Below are positions 11,744 through 23,076 of a DNA stretch of 64,000 nucleotides, in pieces (the stretch's first letter is position 1; every line of letters begins with the position of its first letter). The DNA comes from Rhizophagus clarus (Eukaryota; Glomeromycota; Glomeromycetes; Glomerales; Glomeraceae), in contig BLAL01000285.1 of the NCBI GenBank assembly GCA_015698045.1, positions 2,914,001 to 2,978,000 on the forward strand, in the 5' to 3' direction. A model generated the notes under the pieces. It saw only the letters and a list, made by a program, of their open reading frames with translations, did not search any database and was not told the origin of the DNA. The position numbers were made by a program, and so were the translations under genes.

Positions 11744-14700
11744 CTAATTATCATCAATACGAAGTTTGTCTAACAAATCCTGTTTGAGTTCTGGAAATAC
11801 ATTGGTATTCCACTCCTTATTTTCAATCATTTGTTTAATTTCTTTTCGAGCCTTTTCCACACTGGTAGAATAATGTCTTAAAAAAAAAGAATAATAAATT
11901 TATATTAATAAAAATATATAAATATATATATATATAAATGATTAATAAATAAACTAACGTACATTACTTCAGGAAACCATGATTTCCAACGTCTCTGATT
12001 TGGCAATAAGTAAAATAACTCAATTTTGGCCAAATGCTACAATAAATTTGAAAATTTTAATAATCATATAATTATAAACATAAAAAAAACAAGGCGTTAG
12101 ATTTAATTATTAAATAATAATATTATTACCTCTGCTTTTCTTAACAAATAAGAATCACCATCTTTCATCGCTTCACCAAATAGGGTGATAAATACATTCA
12201 GAATATATATGGTCATTATGAATGTGAACAAAATCACCAATATCATAAGTGATGGATTTTTTTCATATGGCCAATTAGATAACGAACTCGTATCACCTAT
12301 GTATATTAGAAAGTTAATTAAATAAATTAACTGAATGATAAGTAATTGAATATTTTTCATAAATAAGTACTATACCCGTAAGTAATAAACATGTCGCAAA
12401 TAATGAAGTAAAGAAGGTTGAAAACATGTTTGTATTCTCATCAGGTGTTTGTAAAATAAATAAATTGGAATAAATGCTGGTTACATTTTCAAACACTTGG
12501 TAAGTAGATGCCAAATTCCAAGGATTATTAGGATCATCATTAACTACACGTTCATCTAAAGAATAATTCATTTTTGGTGATAGTAAAATATAAAATGCAT
12601 ATGCGAAACTTGCCAAAATAACTATTATAAAACATAAGAAGAAAAACATGACACGTTTTGCAATTCTAATGACAATTGTATAATATTCATCATAAATTTC
12701 AAATATTCTAAAAAATGATATTAATTTTAAATTTAAAAATAGGCATGAAAAAGTAACTAACGAGACTATCTGATCATCATCATTTGTTTGAAGCCACAAA
12801 ATTGAAGTATAAATAGGAAGTGTATATACAAACGCATCTACAATTATAAATATTATGTTAATACTTTTTATTTGCTAAATATATTTTGATTTATATAATT
12901 AATTACATACCAAACAAGTTTCCAATATCTTTCATCCATTTTGCAGGATTATAAATAAATCGACGAATTTCAAAGCTCAAATGAATAAATCCAAGTATAA
13001 TTGAAGCAATTAAAAGTCGTCTTTGAACATTATCACCAATATATTGTTGAGGAAGTTTGGCAGCTGTATTAAAGCATCCAAGTAATGCCATAAAAGTAAT
13101 CCAAATCATTGAGTGATAATATTTCCCATAGGAGTTCCATTTAAAGTTAATTAATGCTTCACCATCCAATGTTTTATAAATATTATTACTTATTGTTTCA
13201 ACAAATGGACTAGGTTGAGGCAAAATTAGTTCCAAAAACCAATTATAATCTTTTGGATAATTCATAAATTTAATATAAGAACTCATAAAAGTAATTATTG
13301 GCATTGTCCTATGTTTTGATAATTTTTCAACAGCTTCAAAATAAAGAGATAAAACATCATTTGTATAAAAATCATTAATAAAATGGTATTTTGATAATAT
13401 ATAAAATGCAATAAAATAAATTGGTAAAAGGGGTATAATTAAAAGTATAATTAAAAGTTGAATAACAATAAATATTTTCATATGATTTTCAGATAATTTA
13501 CCCATCAATATATTGTATTTTATCCATAAAATTGAACGAGTTATATTAATTATTTGAGGATATTGAAAAGAATAAAGGTGTAATTCATTGTTCTTGTATT
13601 CTATATTATAAGAAGGATAATCTATAATCATTGTTGTTTCCAATGAATATCTTAAAATATATAATCTGGAAAATATTCATTCAATAATGGCATTGTAGAA
13701 GTAATGATACTTAAAAACATCTTATTAATTCTTAAATCTTCTCTAAAATAATTAATACATTTTTTATAGATATCATCAATTAATTCCAATTTTTGATCTT
13801 TAATTGCAAATTTCAATAATTCAACACCATATTTCAAAAGGCATTCCTTATTATCTTTTATATCCATAACCCAACCATCACTTATTTTAAAACTATCACA
13901 ATTTGATAAAGGTAAATTTTGTTTTGAAAATACTTTTTTATAAAAATATAATAATTCATTACTTTTTTGTGATTTCATATAATAAAAATATTTTAAAGTA
14001 ATGGATCTTTTTTTTTCATTAAAATGATAAATGAAAAGTCCTATTGTTGTTAATAGAAGAATATCATCATTATTAAGTAATTTAATTCCAAGTAAAAAGA
14101 TTTTTATAAAATTATTAAAATTTTCAACACGCTTGCAAATTAAATTCCATTTATTAACATCAATTTGTTGAAAAATTTGTAATTCAACTCCAATATCATT
14201 AAGATTGTTAATTTCCCATTTAATTAAATTTTGAATTAAAGTCAGTTCTCGTTTTCCTTTAAAATCTGATATGACTTCTTTAAATAATGCATGTACATCA
14301 TCCATATAAGGGTTAAAAATATGAATATTTAAGTGTTCAAATGTCTCTTATGTTTCATTATCAAAATACCAATATTCATCAAAATTTTCATTTTGATTGG
14401 AATTTTCGGTTATAAAATTCATTTTGGAAAGATAATCTTCAAGTTTAATCTTCAAAATATATCCATCTAGAATTACAAACACATATTTGGTTGTAAATCG
14501 AACGATTTTTAGAAAATTTCCGGTTTGATATTCTTTTGGTAATTGGTCACTTCTTTTTAAACGGTCTATACAATACTCCATAACGGAATCCCAAATTTTA
14601 CTATTATTTAGTAAAGGAAATAATAAAGGATGTAATAAATGAATTAAACCAGTACGATACATAATTTTACATATTTGGATATCTAACGTTAAGCAATAAA

Positions 14701-15671
14701 AAGAAATAAAATTTAATATAAATAATAACATATAATAAAGCTTAATATTATAATTACCATCATTAATATTCAAAGAAACAATGGGAATTCCTAATTCAAT
14801 TGAATAAATAATAATTTTATCCTTGATTCTCGTACAAATGAACTTCTCATTACTAAAAATTCTAAGCTCCGGCTTAAATCATGAAATAGACAAATAATAA
14901 AATTAATTAATTATAGAAATTTTAAAAGAGTTTGAGCGAATAAATATTCTATTACCGTATAATAATATTTCATCTCCTCATCATTACCAAATATTTTTGT
15001 ACCTTTTCTAGTAATAAGATTCCATTCAAAAATGGAATTATTTGAAAATAAATAAAGTTTATCATATTTTGATATGCTAATCAAATCAAATTCCTTAGGT
15101 ATCTTGTAGATTCTTTTACATTTCCATTCGTTATTCTTAATAGTTTGTGTGGAATAAGCAAAAATCGAATTATAATCATCATTTCTGCTATGTAAAATAA
15201 GTTCACCTATCAAACTAAATGTACAATAATTATAATATTCGCAAACGTCACAATCTAACATAATTTTATGATTATTATTCACCATATCGTATATTTCTAA
15301 TCGAATAAATATTAAATTAATGTTAATTAAAATATAAAAAATAGTGGATTAATCTTTTTAAATCTGTATAATTTTATAAGGTTTTATACTAATAAAAATT
15401 AATTACCTAAATGTCCAAATTTAATATACGCAAGTTTCTTATCATCGGAAACGCATATTTGTTGTATGTCTCCAACAGAAATTCCGATTCGACGGTCGGA
15501 TTTAAATTGACCCTCATCTACATCATCAACATTCCAGCCGATGATTGAGTGATCTCCTTCACTATAAGTAACAAAATATTTTTCATTTGGTGATACCTCT
15601 ATCTTCGTAATAAGTTTACCGTTATGTGGTTTATCGCTCTTATTATCGATTTTTACGAAAATTTCATCCAT
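11744..15671 (-). pseudogene. TRP-like ion-channel protein, disabled paralogue
   Basis: Eight exons can be traced on the minus strand: 15671-15407, 15296-14956, 14866-14758, 14682-12911, 12837-12376, 12296-12130, 12036-11963, 11876-11744. Positions and phases are those of the intact gene at 44764-48948, and two exons have identical lengths (462 and 74 nt). The N-terminal part resembles WD/beta-propeller strands (EVSPNEKYFVTYSEGDHSI). The C-terminal part holds several TM segments, a pore-like LFATCLLLTGDTSSL stretch and a last helix ending NVFITLFGEAM. The large fourth exon has two lesions relative to the paralogue: an in-frame TAA at 14348-14350 after WYFDNET, and a 2-bp gain in an AT run near 13650 that shifts frame after FPDYI. 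Both sides remain well conserved, so the decay is recent (or one lesion could be an assembly error). Confidence 0.8.
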
Positions 15672-15719
15672 TTAATTGATTCGATAAGCTTTGATAATAA
15701 ATAATATGCCTATGTATAA

Positions 15720-15735
<16 letters not shown>

Positions 15736-15772
<37 letters not shown>
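15736..15772. promoter_or_regulatory. T22A15 tract upstream of channel pseudogene
   Basis: Twenty-two T followed by fifteen A, 65 bp upstream of the former start codon at 15671, next to an (AT)n run. It is self-complementary. It belongs to the set of T(n)A(n) tracts upstream of minus-strand genes in this window. Confidence 0.4.
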
Positions 15773-15773
<1 letters not shown>

Positions 15774-16113
15774 AGCTGTCCGTTTAACAATTATATTTAA
15801 TGCAAGTTTAAGTAACACAAACTTGTAGAAAATGTCATAATCTTGCGTAATGTTGTACGATAATAAACTGTCCATAATAGGTTAATCATATCAGTGACTG
15901 ATTTCTCGATTAGGATATTTATTTTTTCAATTATTTTACTTTTTTTCTTAAAAAAAAAAAGTTTGGCGTATCAAACAATTATTATTGTCTCTTTCAATAT
16001 TAACTATTAACTTTATTCGAAATTTGATTACCGTTTCATTTTAACAAAACTTACCAAATTTGTTCTAGCCTTTAGGGCAGTGATGTGCATTTTGTTCTTC
16101 CAATGACTTTTTA

Positions 16114-16215
16114 TTGGAATTGGAAAGCTTGGAATTGGTGATATGCATTGGAAGATTGGACGCTATTGGAATCTTCCAATTTTTCCAATTCCAAGCTTTC
16201 TAATTCCAAGCTTTC
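16114..16215. repeat. Hairpin-forming inverted repeat
   Basis: Left arm TTGGAATTGGAAAGCTTGG... at 16114-16138, and right arm CCAATTCCAAGCTTTC... at 16185-16215, which itself contains two copies of AATTCCAAGCTTTC. The loop is about 46 bp. Confidence 0.75.
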
Positions 16216-17310
16216 CTGCTTTAGGGGTGAAAAAAATTTGATTTTCGTGACCAAAAATGGCTTGGCTTTACCCCTTATTAACTAAAATATTTTCGTTAAC
16301 TATTAAAGACTAGTGGTGATCACGTAGTGTGATTCGGATAAATGATCATCCGATAGGCTGTCAATCATGTTCTGACAATATCTCGCTCTCGGCTTTGCTG
16401 TAAAACGTGTTATGTTTTTAATTCACGGGACACATCATTAACAACTCAGCAAATATAATAATAGCAAATACGTGATACACTATTCATGACGCAATTTTTG
16501 TATACAGTATTTTGTAAAGTAACTGCAATAATATTATTATTATGAAAAGAATGATTTTACAATATTTTTCCATTATAAAATACAATTGTTTATTGTGTCG
16601 ATCATGAGATAATACTTTACAATGATAATAAACAGCGATCACAAATTGTATTGCCAATCCGTTTGGATTGATTCCGGATCTTCATAAAATCTAATCCGTG
16701 TTCAGGATCGGAATTTGAGAAAAAAATTTTGATTATGGAGGTTACGTCTGTTGCCTTTTAAGGAGTGCATTATACTCCAAAAAATTATGCATAGCACGTA
16801 GAGTGATATGCATGGTCAATCATAGGATATATCCTGGACTGAAATTTAGTAAATTGTAAATGTGAGAGACTCGGAGAGAGAGTGAGGTCATCGAACAATC
16901 TTGCTGAAAATTGGGCTAGATTTTTAGGAATAGATAGGATTTAGGATAAGATAATTATGTATCACGAGCTGTCGAGATGTGTCCCGATTTTATATTTACG
17001 GTATTTTATTTGATAAGGGTAGTGACATATATTACATATAATAGCTAATATTTTTTTACCAGGTAAGATATTTTGGTCACGTGCAACCAATCATATTTTT
17101 TAAAAATCGTGTAACTTGAGATTTTTGCTTCCTACTTACAGATAATTTCTTTCATTATTGTAGCATAGTTTCAACATGCGTATTTTTTGTATACATACAT
17201 ATAAGTTGTAAGTTCAAACTTTATGCTGTTTCTGAAAATTACGCATAGTAATTCCATATTGTTGTTGGTGTTTAGAAAAACGAAAGGATTTTTTCTGTAG
17301 GGTTGAAATA

Positions 17311-17474
17311 ATCGCTGTTTTCAAAATGGTTGGTGATGGTATGTTTGGAAGAAAAAAAAAAAAGGAAAATCGAAAACCGGACGGAAACCAAAATATGGAC
17401 GAAACTCGGACGAATATTGGTATTCGAATATTTAATCATAAATAGATAACATCAACCATTTTGAAAACGGCGAT
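17311..17474. repeat. Inverted repeat, ~22-bp arms
   Basis: ATCGCTGTTTTCAAAATGGT (17311 onward) and ACCATTTTGAAAACGGCGAT (right arm 17453-17474) are inverted copies with one mismatch, enclosing ~120 bp. It could be a MITE; no clear target duplication was seen. Confidence 0.6.
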
Positions 17475-17776
17475 AGCTGGAGGAGATCAAAGAAAAAGTA
17501 CAATAATTCAAAAACGTAGCAAACAAGCTTTGAACTAATTTTATTCGATAGCCTCCCTCCCTCCTTACATAGTGATGTTAAACAGATAATCTAATTGGTC
17601 TGGCCTAATAAACTGCATAGTAATTCCATAAGTATTTTATTTATAAGATGACTTACTAAAAAGAAATTTGTATACCCAAAAATTTAGAATAGGCTATTAT
17701 AAAATATTCCCTTTATTTATCATGGAAAGAAATTTATTCTTATTAAAAAACAAATTATTTATGAATATTTAATATG

Positions 17777-17949
17777 AATATTTTCCGGATATTTTCTGAA
17801 TGTTACCTTGGTGATTTCCGAACAAAAAAAATGTTTTGTGTTTCCGTGTTTTTTTTTGTGTTTTTGTTTTTCGTGGTTTCATATAGAAATTATCCGGGTT
17901 ACATCCTGAATTTGTCCACCACATATTCAGGAAATGTCCGGAAAAATTA
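17777..17949. repeat. Inverted repeat with CCGGA core, possible MITE
   Basis: Left arm TTTTCCGGATATTTTCTGAA (17781 onward) and right arm TTCAGGAAATGTCCGGAAAA (about 17926-17945) are inverted copies. A third related phrase (ATCCGGGTTACATCCTGAA) sits inside. Confidence 0.55.
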
Positions 17950-17964
17950 TTTTTTACCACTCAC

Positions 17965-18270
17965 TGGTGCTCAACACCACAGTATGTGTTTTCACAAAAA
18001 CTATGGCTTAATGAAAGAAGTCACTCTAATTAAAATTGCTCAACACCCTTGAAAATGGCCGGAAAAAGGTTCAACCAATAATATATATATATTTTTTCAT
18101 TACAAATGCTGCAAAACAAAAAAAAAAAAAAATTGAAAAACTTAGAAAATATATGTTAAGTATATGTCACAGTATTATAATTATTGATTAATGGAATCAT
18201 TTTAATTAAACTACTAACAATATAGAATAAAAAAAAATAATGTTTCATACAACTGTGGTGTTGAACACCA
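17965..18270. mobile_element. MITE-like element, 19-bp TIRs
   Basis: TGGTGCTCAACACCACAGT at 17965-17983 and ACTGTGGTGTTGAACACCA at 18252-18270 are inverted repeats differing at one base, 306 bp end to end, with AT-rich non-coding interior. Each arm also contains the short palindrome GGTGYTCAACACC. Superfamily uncertain. Confidence 0.55.
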
Positions 18271-19161
18271 TTGAATAATACCTGTTAATGGTCTTTTATA
18301 AATTATAACATCTCATTAAAGCAAATAAACAAACTATAAATAACAAGGAATTAATTTAATTATGGTGGTCTGTCGTGCTCAAATGTATGCGTTAGTGCAA
18401 ACTAGGAGTTTCTGAGATGATCGGAAACTCTTTAATTTCAAACGTGTGTTACGGTGCTACCAACAGATGTTGTGACCTTCTTATTCACTTCACTATATTT
18501 AGTAAGCATAACACAGATCACGATTGATTGTTTCAATAAGCATAAATTTTAATATACAAGCTTGATCTTTTAATAAAATAGCACAACATGCATTGATCAC
18601 TCTCGGCTACCAATAATATTTTTATACCGAATATACGGTACAACTTATATTGCAATTAAGACCTATATAGTCCGATTCGATAAAAAATATTTATTCACAT
18701 AATTAATTTAATACAAAAAATTAATACGACGACGTAAATCTAATAGGAAATAGCTTCGTTTTACGACAGATATTTTTTTAAATGACACGAACACTAAAAA
18801 TACATATACTTGTAGCCTTAATATTAATCTTTAAACTTCCTATTCCTTATCGTAACGACGGTTTGTTAATATTTAATCCTAATAAACCGAAAAAAATTTG
18901 ATACTTTACGTTTTTTAATTCGTATGAACACGCGTAATATGAATATAGCTATATATATTAATAAATCGAAGTGCGAATTTCGTTTAGGTTCGATTGTAAG
19001 ATTGGTAATAGACTAAAAGTCAAATTCGAACGTCGTAATACATAATTATATACAAATATAAATACGAATATGTATAAAATTACGAATATATGATAACGAG
19101 AGGAGATTTATAACTTTATCGAAAGACTATCTTTTCATCAATTTAAAGAGAACGTGAGCAT

Positions 19162-19341
19162 TTAGAAGGGAGTTCCGTTAAAGAATTGATTCACTAACGG
19201 AATAGCAGTATTTACTTGTGAAAGATTTGAAATCCTTCTAAGCATATCATTATTCATCGCGCGTCTTCTATGATAATTCGTAATTTTTCTTCTTAATCTT
19301 CTTTCTTTTTGATGAATTTGGAATTGTTTTGAGTGAACCAT
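19162..19341 (-). CDS. Arg-rich microprotein, paralogue 1 (unknown)
   Basis: A 59-residue open frame starting at ATG 19341. The N-terminal half is strongly basic (KERRLRRKITNYHRRRA), followed by MNNDMLRRISNLSQ, and the end is NQFFNGTPF. I do not recognise it. Support comes from a second short frame at 21347-21532 with the same architecture: a basic N-terminal half, an NND motif, an Ile/Leu-Asn-Leu stretch, and a FFNG-x-x-F end, at nearly the same length (61 aa). A TATA-like AATATAAAAG lies about 65-70 bp upstream of the start. The basic half could bind nucleic acid or be a nuclear-localisation signal; this is inference. Neither frame has introns or a signal peptide. Confidence 0.5.
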   Translation of the reverse strand: MVHSKQFQIHQKERRLRRKITNYHRRRAMNNDMLRRISNLSQVNTAIPLVNQFFNGTPF

Positions 19342-21346
19342 TTTTAAAATCTTTGATTAAATGGTGAAAGAATAAAGACAATTTTGGGGTGACTTTTATA
19401 TTATTTTTTTTTTTTTTGCACATCATGTTTAATATTTGATGACACAGATCATGAAAAGTGTCATACCTTATTAATTAATTTTATTAAATTAAATTGAAGG
19501 AATGACGGTGAAGAAAAAAATTGCATTTACTTGCATTGTAACTCTTCTTACGCAAAGTACAAAAAATATTCAAAGAATTTAAAAAGAAAGATCGACAATC
19601 AAAGGTTTGTTAATTAATTCAACTTTTTTTTAAAAAAATTATCTTTAGCATTGATCTTCTATAATCACAGTTATGCTTAAAACTTATTTGTAAGATCAAC
19701 GTAATTTGAAATTCATACAGCTCAGCATGATTAAATATATTATGCTCAATGTAGTAATAATATGTTAATGAATTGCGAAGTAATTTAAATGATTAGCAAC
19801 GCACAGTAATTAAAGAATTCTAAAATTAGGCACAATTTTACAATTCATTGCGTAATCTATATACATACGTAGATGATATTTATTTTTGAATTTTGAATTA
19901 ATATTAAATATCTGTATGCTCTTTAAATTTTTTTACACGAATTTATCGCCATACATATTACATAAATCAGGGATTAAGAAAAGGTAACAAAAATTAAGTT
20001 TCAAAAATATCCTCAAATGTTAGAAGAGCTCGTGTTACCCATATGTTTTATCCTGTTTTGGAATCCGCAGTTTGTTTGTTTATTCACTCGGTTAAAAATA
20101 GTTTCAGCCCTTACAGAAAAATATAGCGTCAATCTAGATTTCCCATTTTAGAATTTATCGCTATGAGCCGAAGTTTCACCCGAACATTTCTAACTCTATA
20201 TGTTTATAATTAGCAACTGCAAGGGGTTTCTTTTGAGTCAAAACTCAAAAGCATACCTTAGTAACCTTACCTAGATATTTTGCTTTCTGCTCATCTAATA
20301 ATTTAAAATCGCATTGTAGAAACTTGATTAATTAAAAAATTTCCCCTGACTTTCTCATGTTACGTGTTATTTTTATAGTTCTTTATTTCTTTTAAATTTT
20401 TTTTTTTAAAAAAAATTTAAATTAATTAATTAATTAATTAACGTGGAGTCCAAATATTAACCATGCATTTAATAACTGACCTAGAAAAAAATCTAAAATT
20501 TAAGTTGAATGCCAAATGGCATCATTATTTTAATTATATGCTATAATCCAAAATTAGTAAATGCATGCTATTTTTATCTATATTAAGTGTTACCAGGCAT
20601 TGAAAATGGCGTTTTTTAGGTTTTTGTAAATGACCTCAATTTTTTATTACTATGTTTTAATATTTTTAATAATATTTCTTTTACATTTTATTGCATCAAT
20701 CAAGAAGAATTAAGAAAAACAAATCTTATTTTATTATTAAAATTACATACATTAACTATTTAACAATATTCTTTAAAGAAGCTCATAATAATAATCTTAT
20801 ACTACATGATTTTTTTTTTTTGATGATGTGATTATATGAAGAAAATTGTAACGATGATGTAAGGATTTGATTGTATTTACATTGCCGTATTTTTAAGTAT
20901 TGAATGCCATAGAAGAAGACTATTTACTAATCATAAATGAAATAAAAAAAAAAAAATTATTCTAATTTTTAATTTTTTTTTAATTTTTAATCTCGGACAG
21001 ATAAAAAAAAATTATTCTAAAACATGAATTAATATTGAGAATTGACCGGACCGTATCACGTGATTGTGTTATTTATGAAGATCGATACATATATATGTAT
21101 TTTTTCAAAGAAACTCCAAAATAGGGTAACTGATAAATAGATTGCCATTTTAATATGTAATGTGACCAAAGGTTATTTTAGGTACTCCTTTAAAATATAG
21201 AACAATGTTGGAATGCTGATCCAATAAAAAGACCTGAAATTTTTACTATTAAGAAAAAAAAAAAATAAGAGAAATTAATAAATTATATTATCAAGATGCA
21301 CCAACTAGCAATTAATAATATGTACAGTACTTGAAATAAATTTGAT
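19342..21346. other. Intergenic, no gene seen
   Basis: AT-rich spacer with homopolymer runs and an (AATT)n stretch near 20420-20443. No convincing coding frame, RNA gene or transposon end was seen. Confidence 0.5.
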
Positions 21347-21532
21347 TTAATAGAAACTAGATCCATTGAAAAAAAGTTGAAATATGAATGAATCATTTAT
21401 ATCTTGCTGAGGAAGATTCTGCTGAGGAAGATTTACAATTCTTATTAACGTGACGTCATTATTAATCCGTGCACGTATTCGATTTCGTTGCCTTTGGCGT
21501 CTTTGGCGTCTTTGATCAATGCAGCGAACCAT
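21347..21532 (-). CDS. Arg-rich microprotein, paralogue 2 (unknown)
   Basis: A 61-residue frame from ATG 21532, beginning MVRCIDQRRQRRQRQRNRIR, then INNDVTLIRIVNLPQ and the end FQLFFNGSSFY. Its layout parallels the frame at 19162-19341 (basic half, NND, FFNG near the end). LPQQ occurs twice because of a 15-bp direct duplication. The frame stays open upstream to a second ATG at 21619 (MVHSAHLD...), but the extension is mostly a poly-Phe run coded by a T-tract. The upstream MVHS start echoes the MVHS start of paralogue 1, so part of the 5' region may have been duplicated. A TATATATAAA sequence lies near 21640. Function unknown. Confidence 0.5.
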   Translation of the reverse strand: MVRCIDQRRQRRQRQRNRIRARINNDVTLIRIVNLPQQNLPQQDINDSFIFQLFFNGSSFY

Positions 21533-23076
21533 TTTCGTTTGTTTAAGAATATAATATTTTTTTATTTTTGTTGTTTTTATGAAAAAAAAAAAAAAATCTA
21601 GATGAGCGGAGTGAACCATTTTATATTGTTTTTTTTTATATATATTTCAATGAAAAAAATAAGCTTGAGTTTGGTCATTATTGGGATTTTCTATATTTAC
21701 TAATTTTGTCATACAAAGTATATTCTCTAAATAGCATTCTAGAAAATCGCAATTGTCCTTATAGTTGCCAAGCAACCTTTATTAAGATTTACTTATATGT
21801 ACATGACTCGATTGACTCATGATTATTATAAATAGAACTTGGCAATTTGAAATTTTTAAATCCGTTACTTTCTTAAATATACTTTATCGGTAAAACGGAA
21901 AAAGTCCTGAATTAATTAATAAGACAAGTTTTAAACGGTTAATTAACAAATTAAGCATAATTTAACCGTATTTGTCATCATATAATTATGGAAGTGATTT
22001 CCATCGAATGATATCTTTCATAATGACTTTCCTGTGTCATGTGGCCAATTTCCCGCATGATATGTGAAAAGAAATATAGTTAGTATTGAAACATGGATAA
22101 AAGGATATCGGCCGAAACAACCGTGTTGATCTAGAATCAGTCATTATTATAATTACTACTAATTTTATTTTTAAATAGAGACGGATAAATTTTTAGGCCT
22201 TATTGATAGAGATCATATTAGCCACGTTGGAATTAAGTTTCTTTAAATGGAAAAAATTTTCATTAATGAATACTTAAGCACTTTACATATTCAATTGCGT
22301 CAATCAGTTAGTAATTACGTAGAGTTTAGATTCCTGAAAAAATTAAAATCGGCATGATCCTAATAGTCTAACTACTAATAGACTGACCCAATAAATAGTC
22401 TATATAATTTGTCAATAACAAAAATACCTAGCCGTCGAAATCAGCATAATCCTAAATTCTTAATAGACCGACTTATTGTCGGTATTGGGTTGATGCACGC
22501 GCGTATCAATTTTTTTTTTTTTTTTTTTGTTATCTCTTTATTAAAAAATAGATTCTAGTAAATTTGTTTTTCGTCATTCATATGCTTTACGATTTCTTGC
22601 GCTAAAGAAAAAAAAAAAAATTGATTATCCCTACAATCGCGCATTTTATGACGTAACGCAAGTAACGTAACACCGATAACTAGTCTTATGGGCAGTCAGC
22701 TCTCGATATAAGATTATAGCGAAGAATTTAATTTGTTTGTTCGTCATAGCGAGGAATATTTGTTTTGATTGGTTAAATATCACGTATTAGGAAAAAAATA
22801 TAAGGAGTTCGTAGCATCAAGAGATAACCGTATTTCGCGTAAGTAGCTTCATGTAACCATTTTATCAGTTCTTTAAATTTTTTTTTTAACTAGTGAATTT
22901 TTTTTTTAATGCGTCATTTTTATTATCTTTTGAATTATTAATTAGAATTTATTCCAAGTTTTTTATTTTTTTAAAAAGAATTTTAAAGAAAGATATTTAA
23001 CGTGATAAATTCTTCGTTAGAAGTTTTTTTTACATTCTCAAAAAAAAAATCGTCAAAAATTTCGTCACCCCCATTT
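21533..23076. other. Intergenic, no gene seen
   Basis: No supported gene. A solitary pogo-type terminus (CAGTCAGCTCTCGATA) is at 22693. Long T runs are at 22509-22529 and near 22880-22910. The 3' end of ILV3 begins at 23077. Confidence 0.5.

Larger units (their letters stand above)
15773..19161. other. Gene-poor region with foldback repeats
   Basis: No gene that I can support. It holds the inverted repeats listed separately at 16114-16215, 17311-17474, 17777-17949 and 17965-18270. The open frame at 17774-18052 is a by-product of two of these repeats. Confidence 0.5.

Noticed and set aside
17774-18052. 92-codon frame with a signal-peptide-like start
   Set aside because: It is laid out across two inverted-repeat elements; the hydrophobic part is T-rich repeat DNA.
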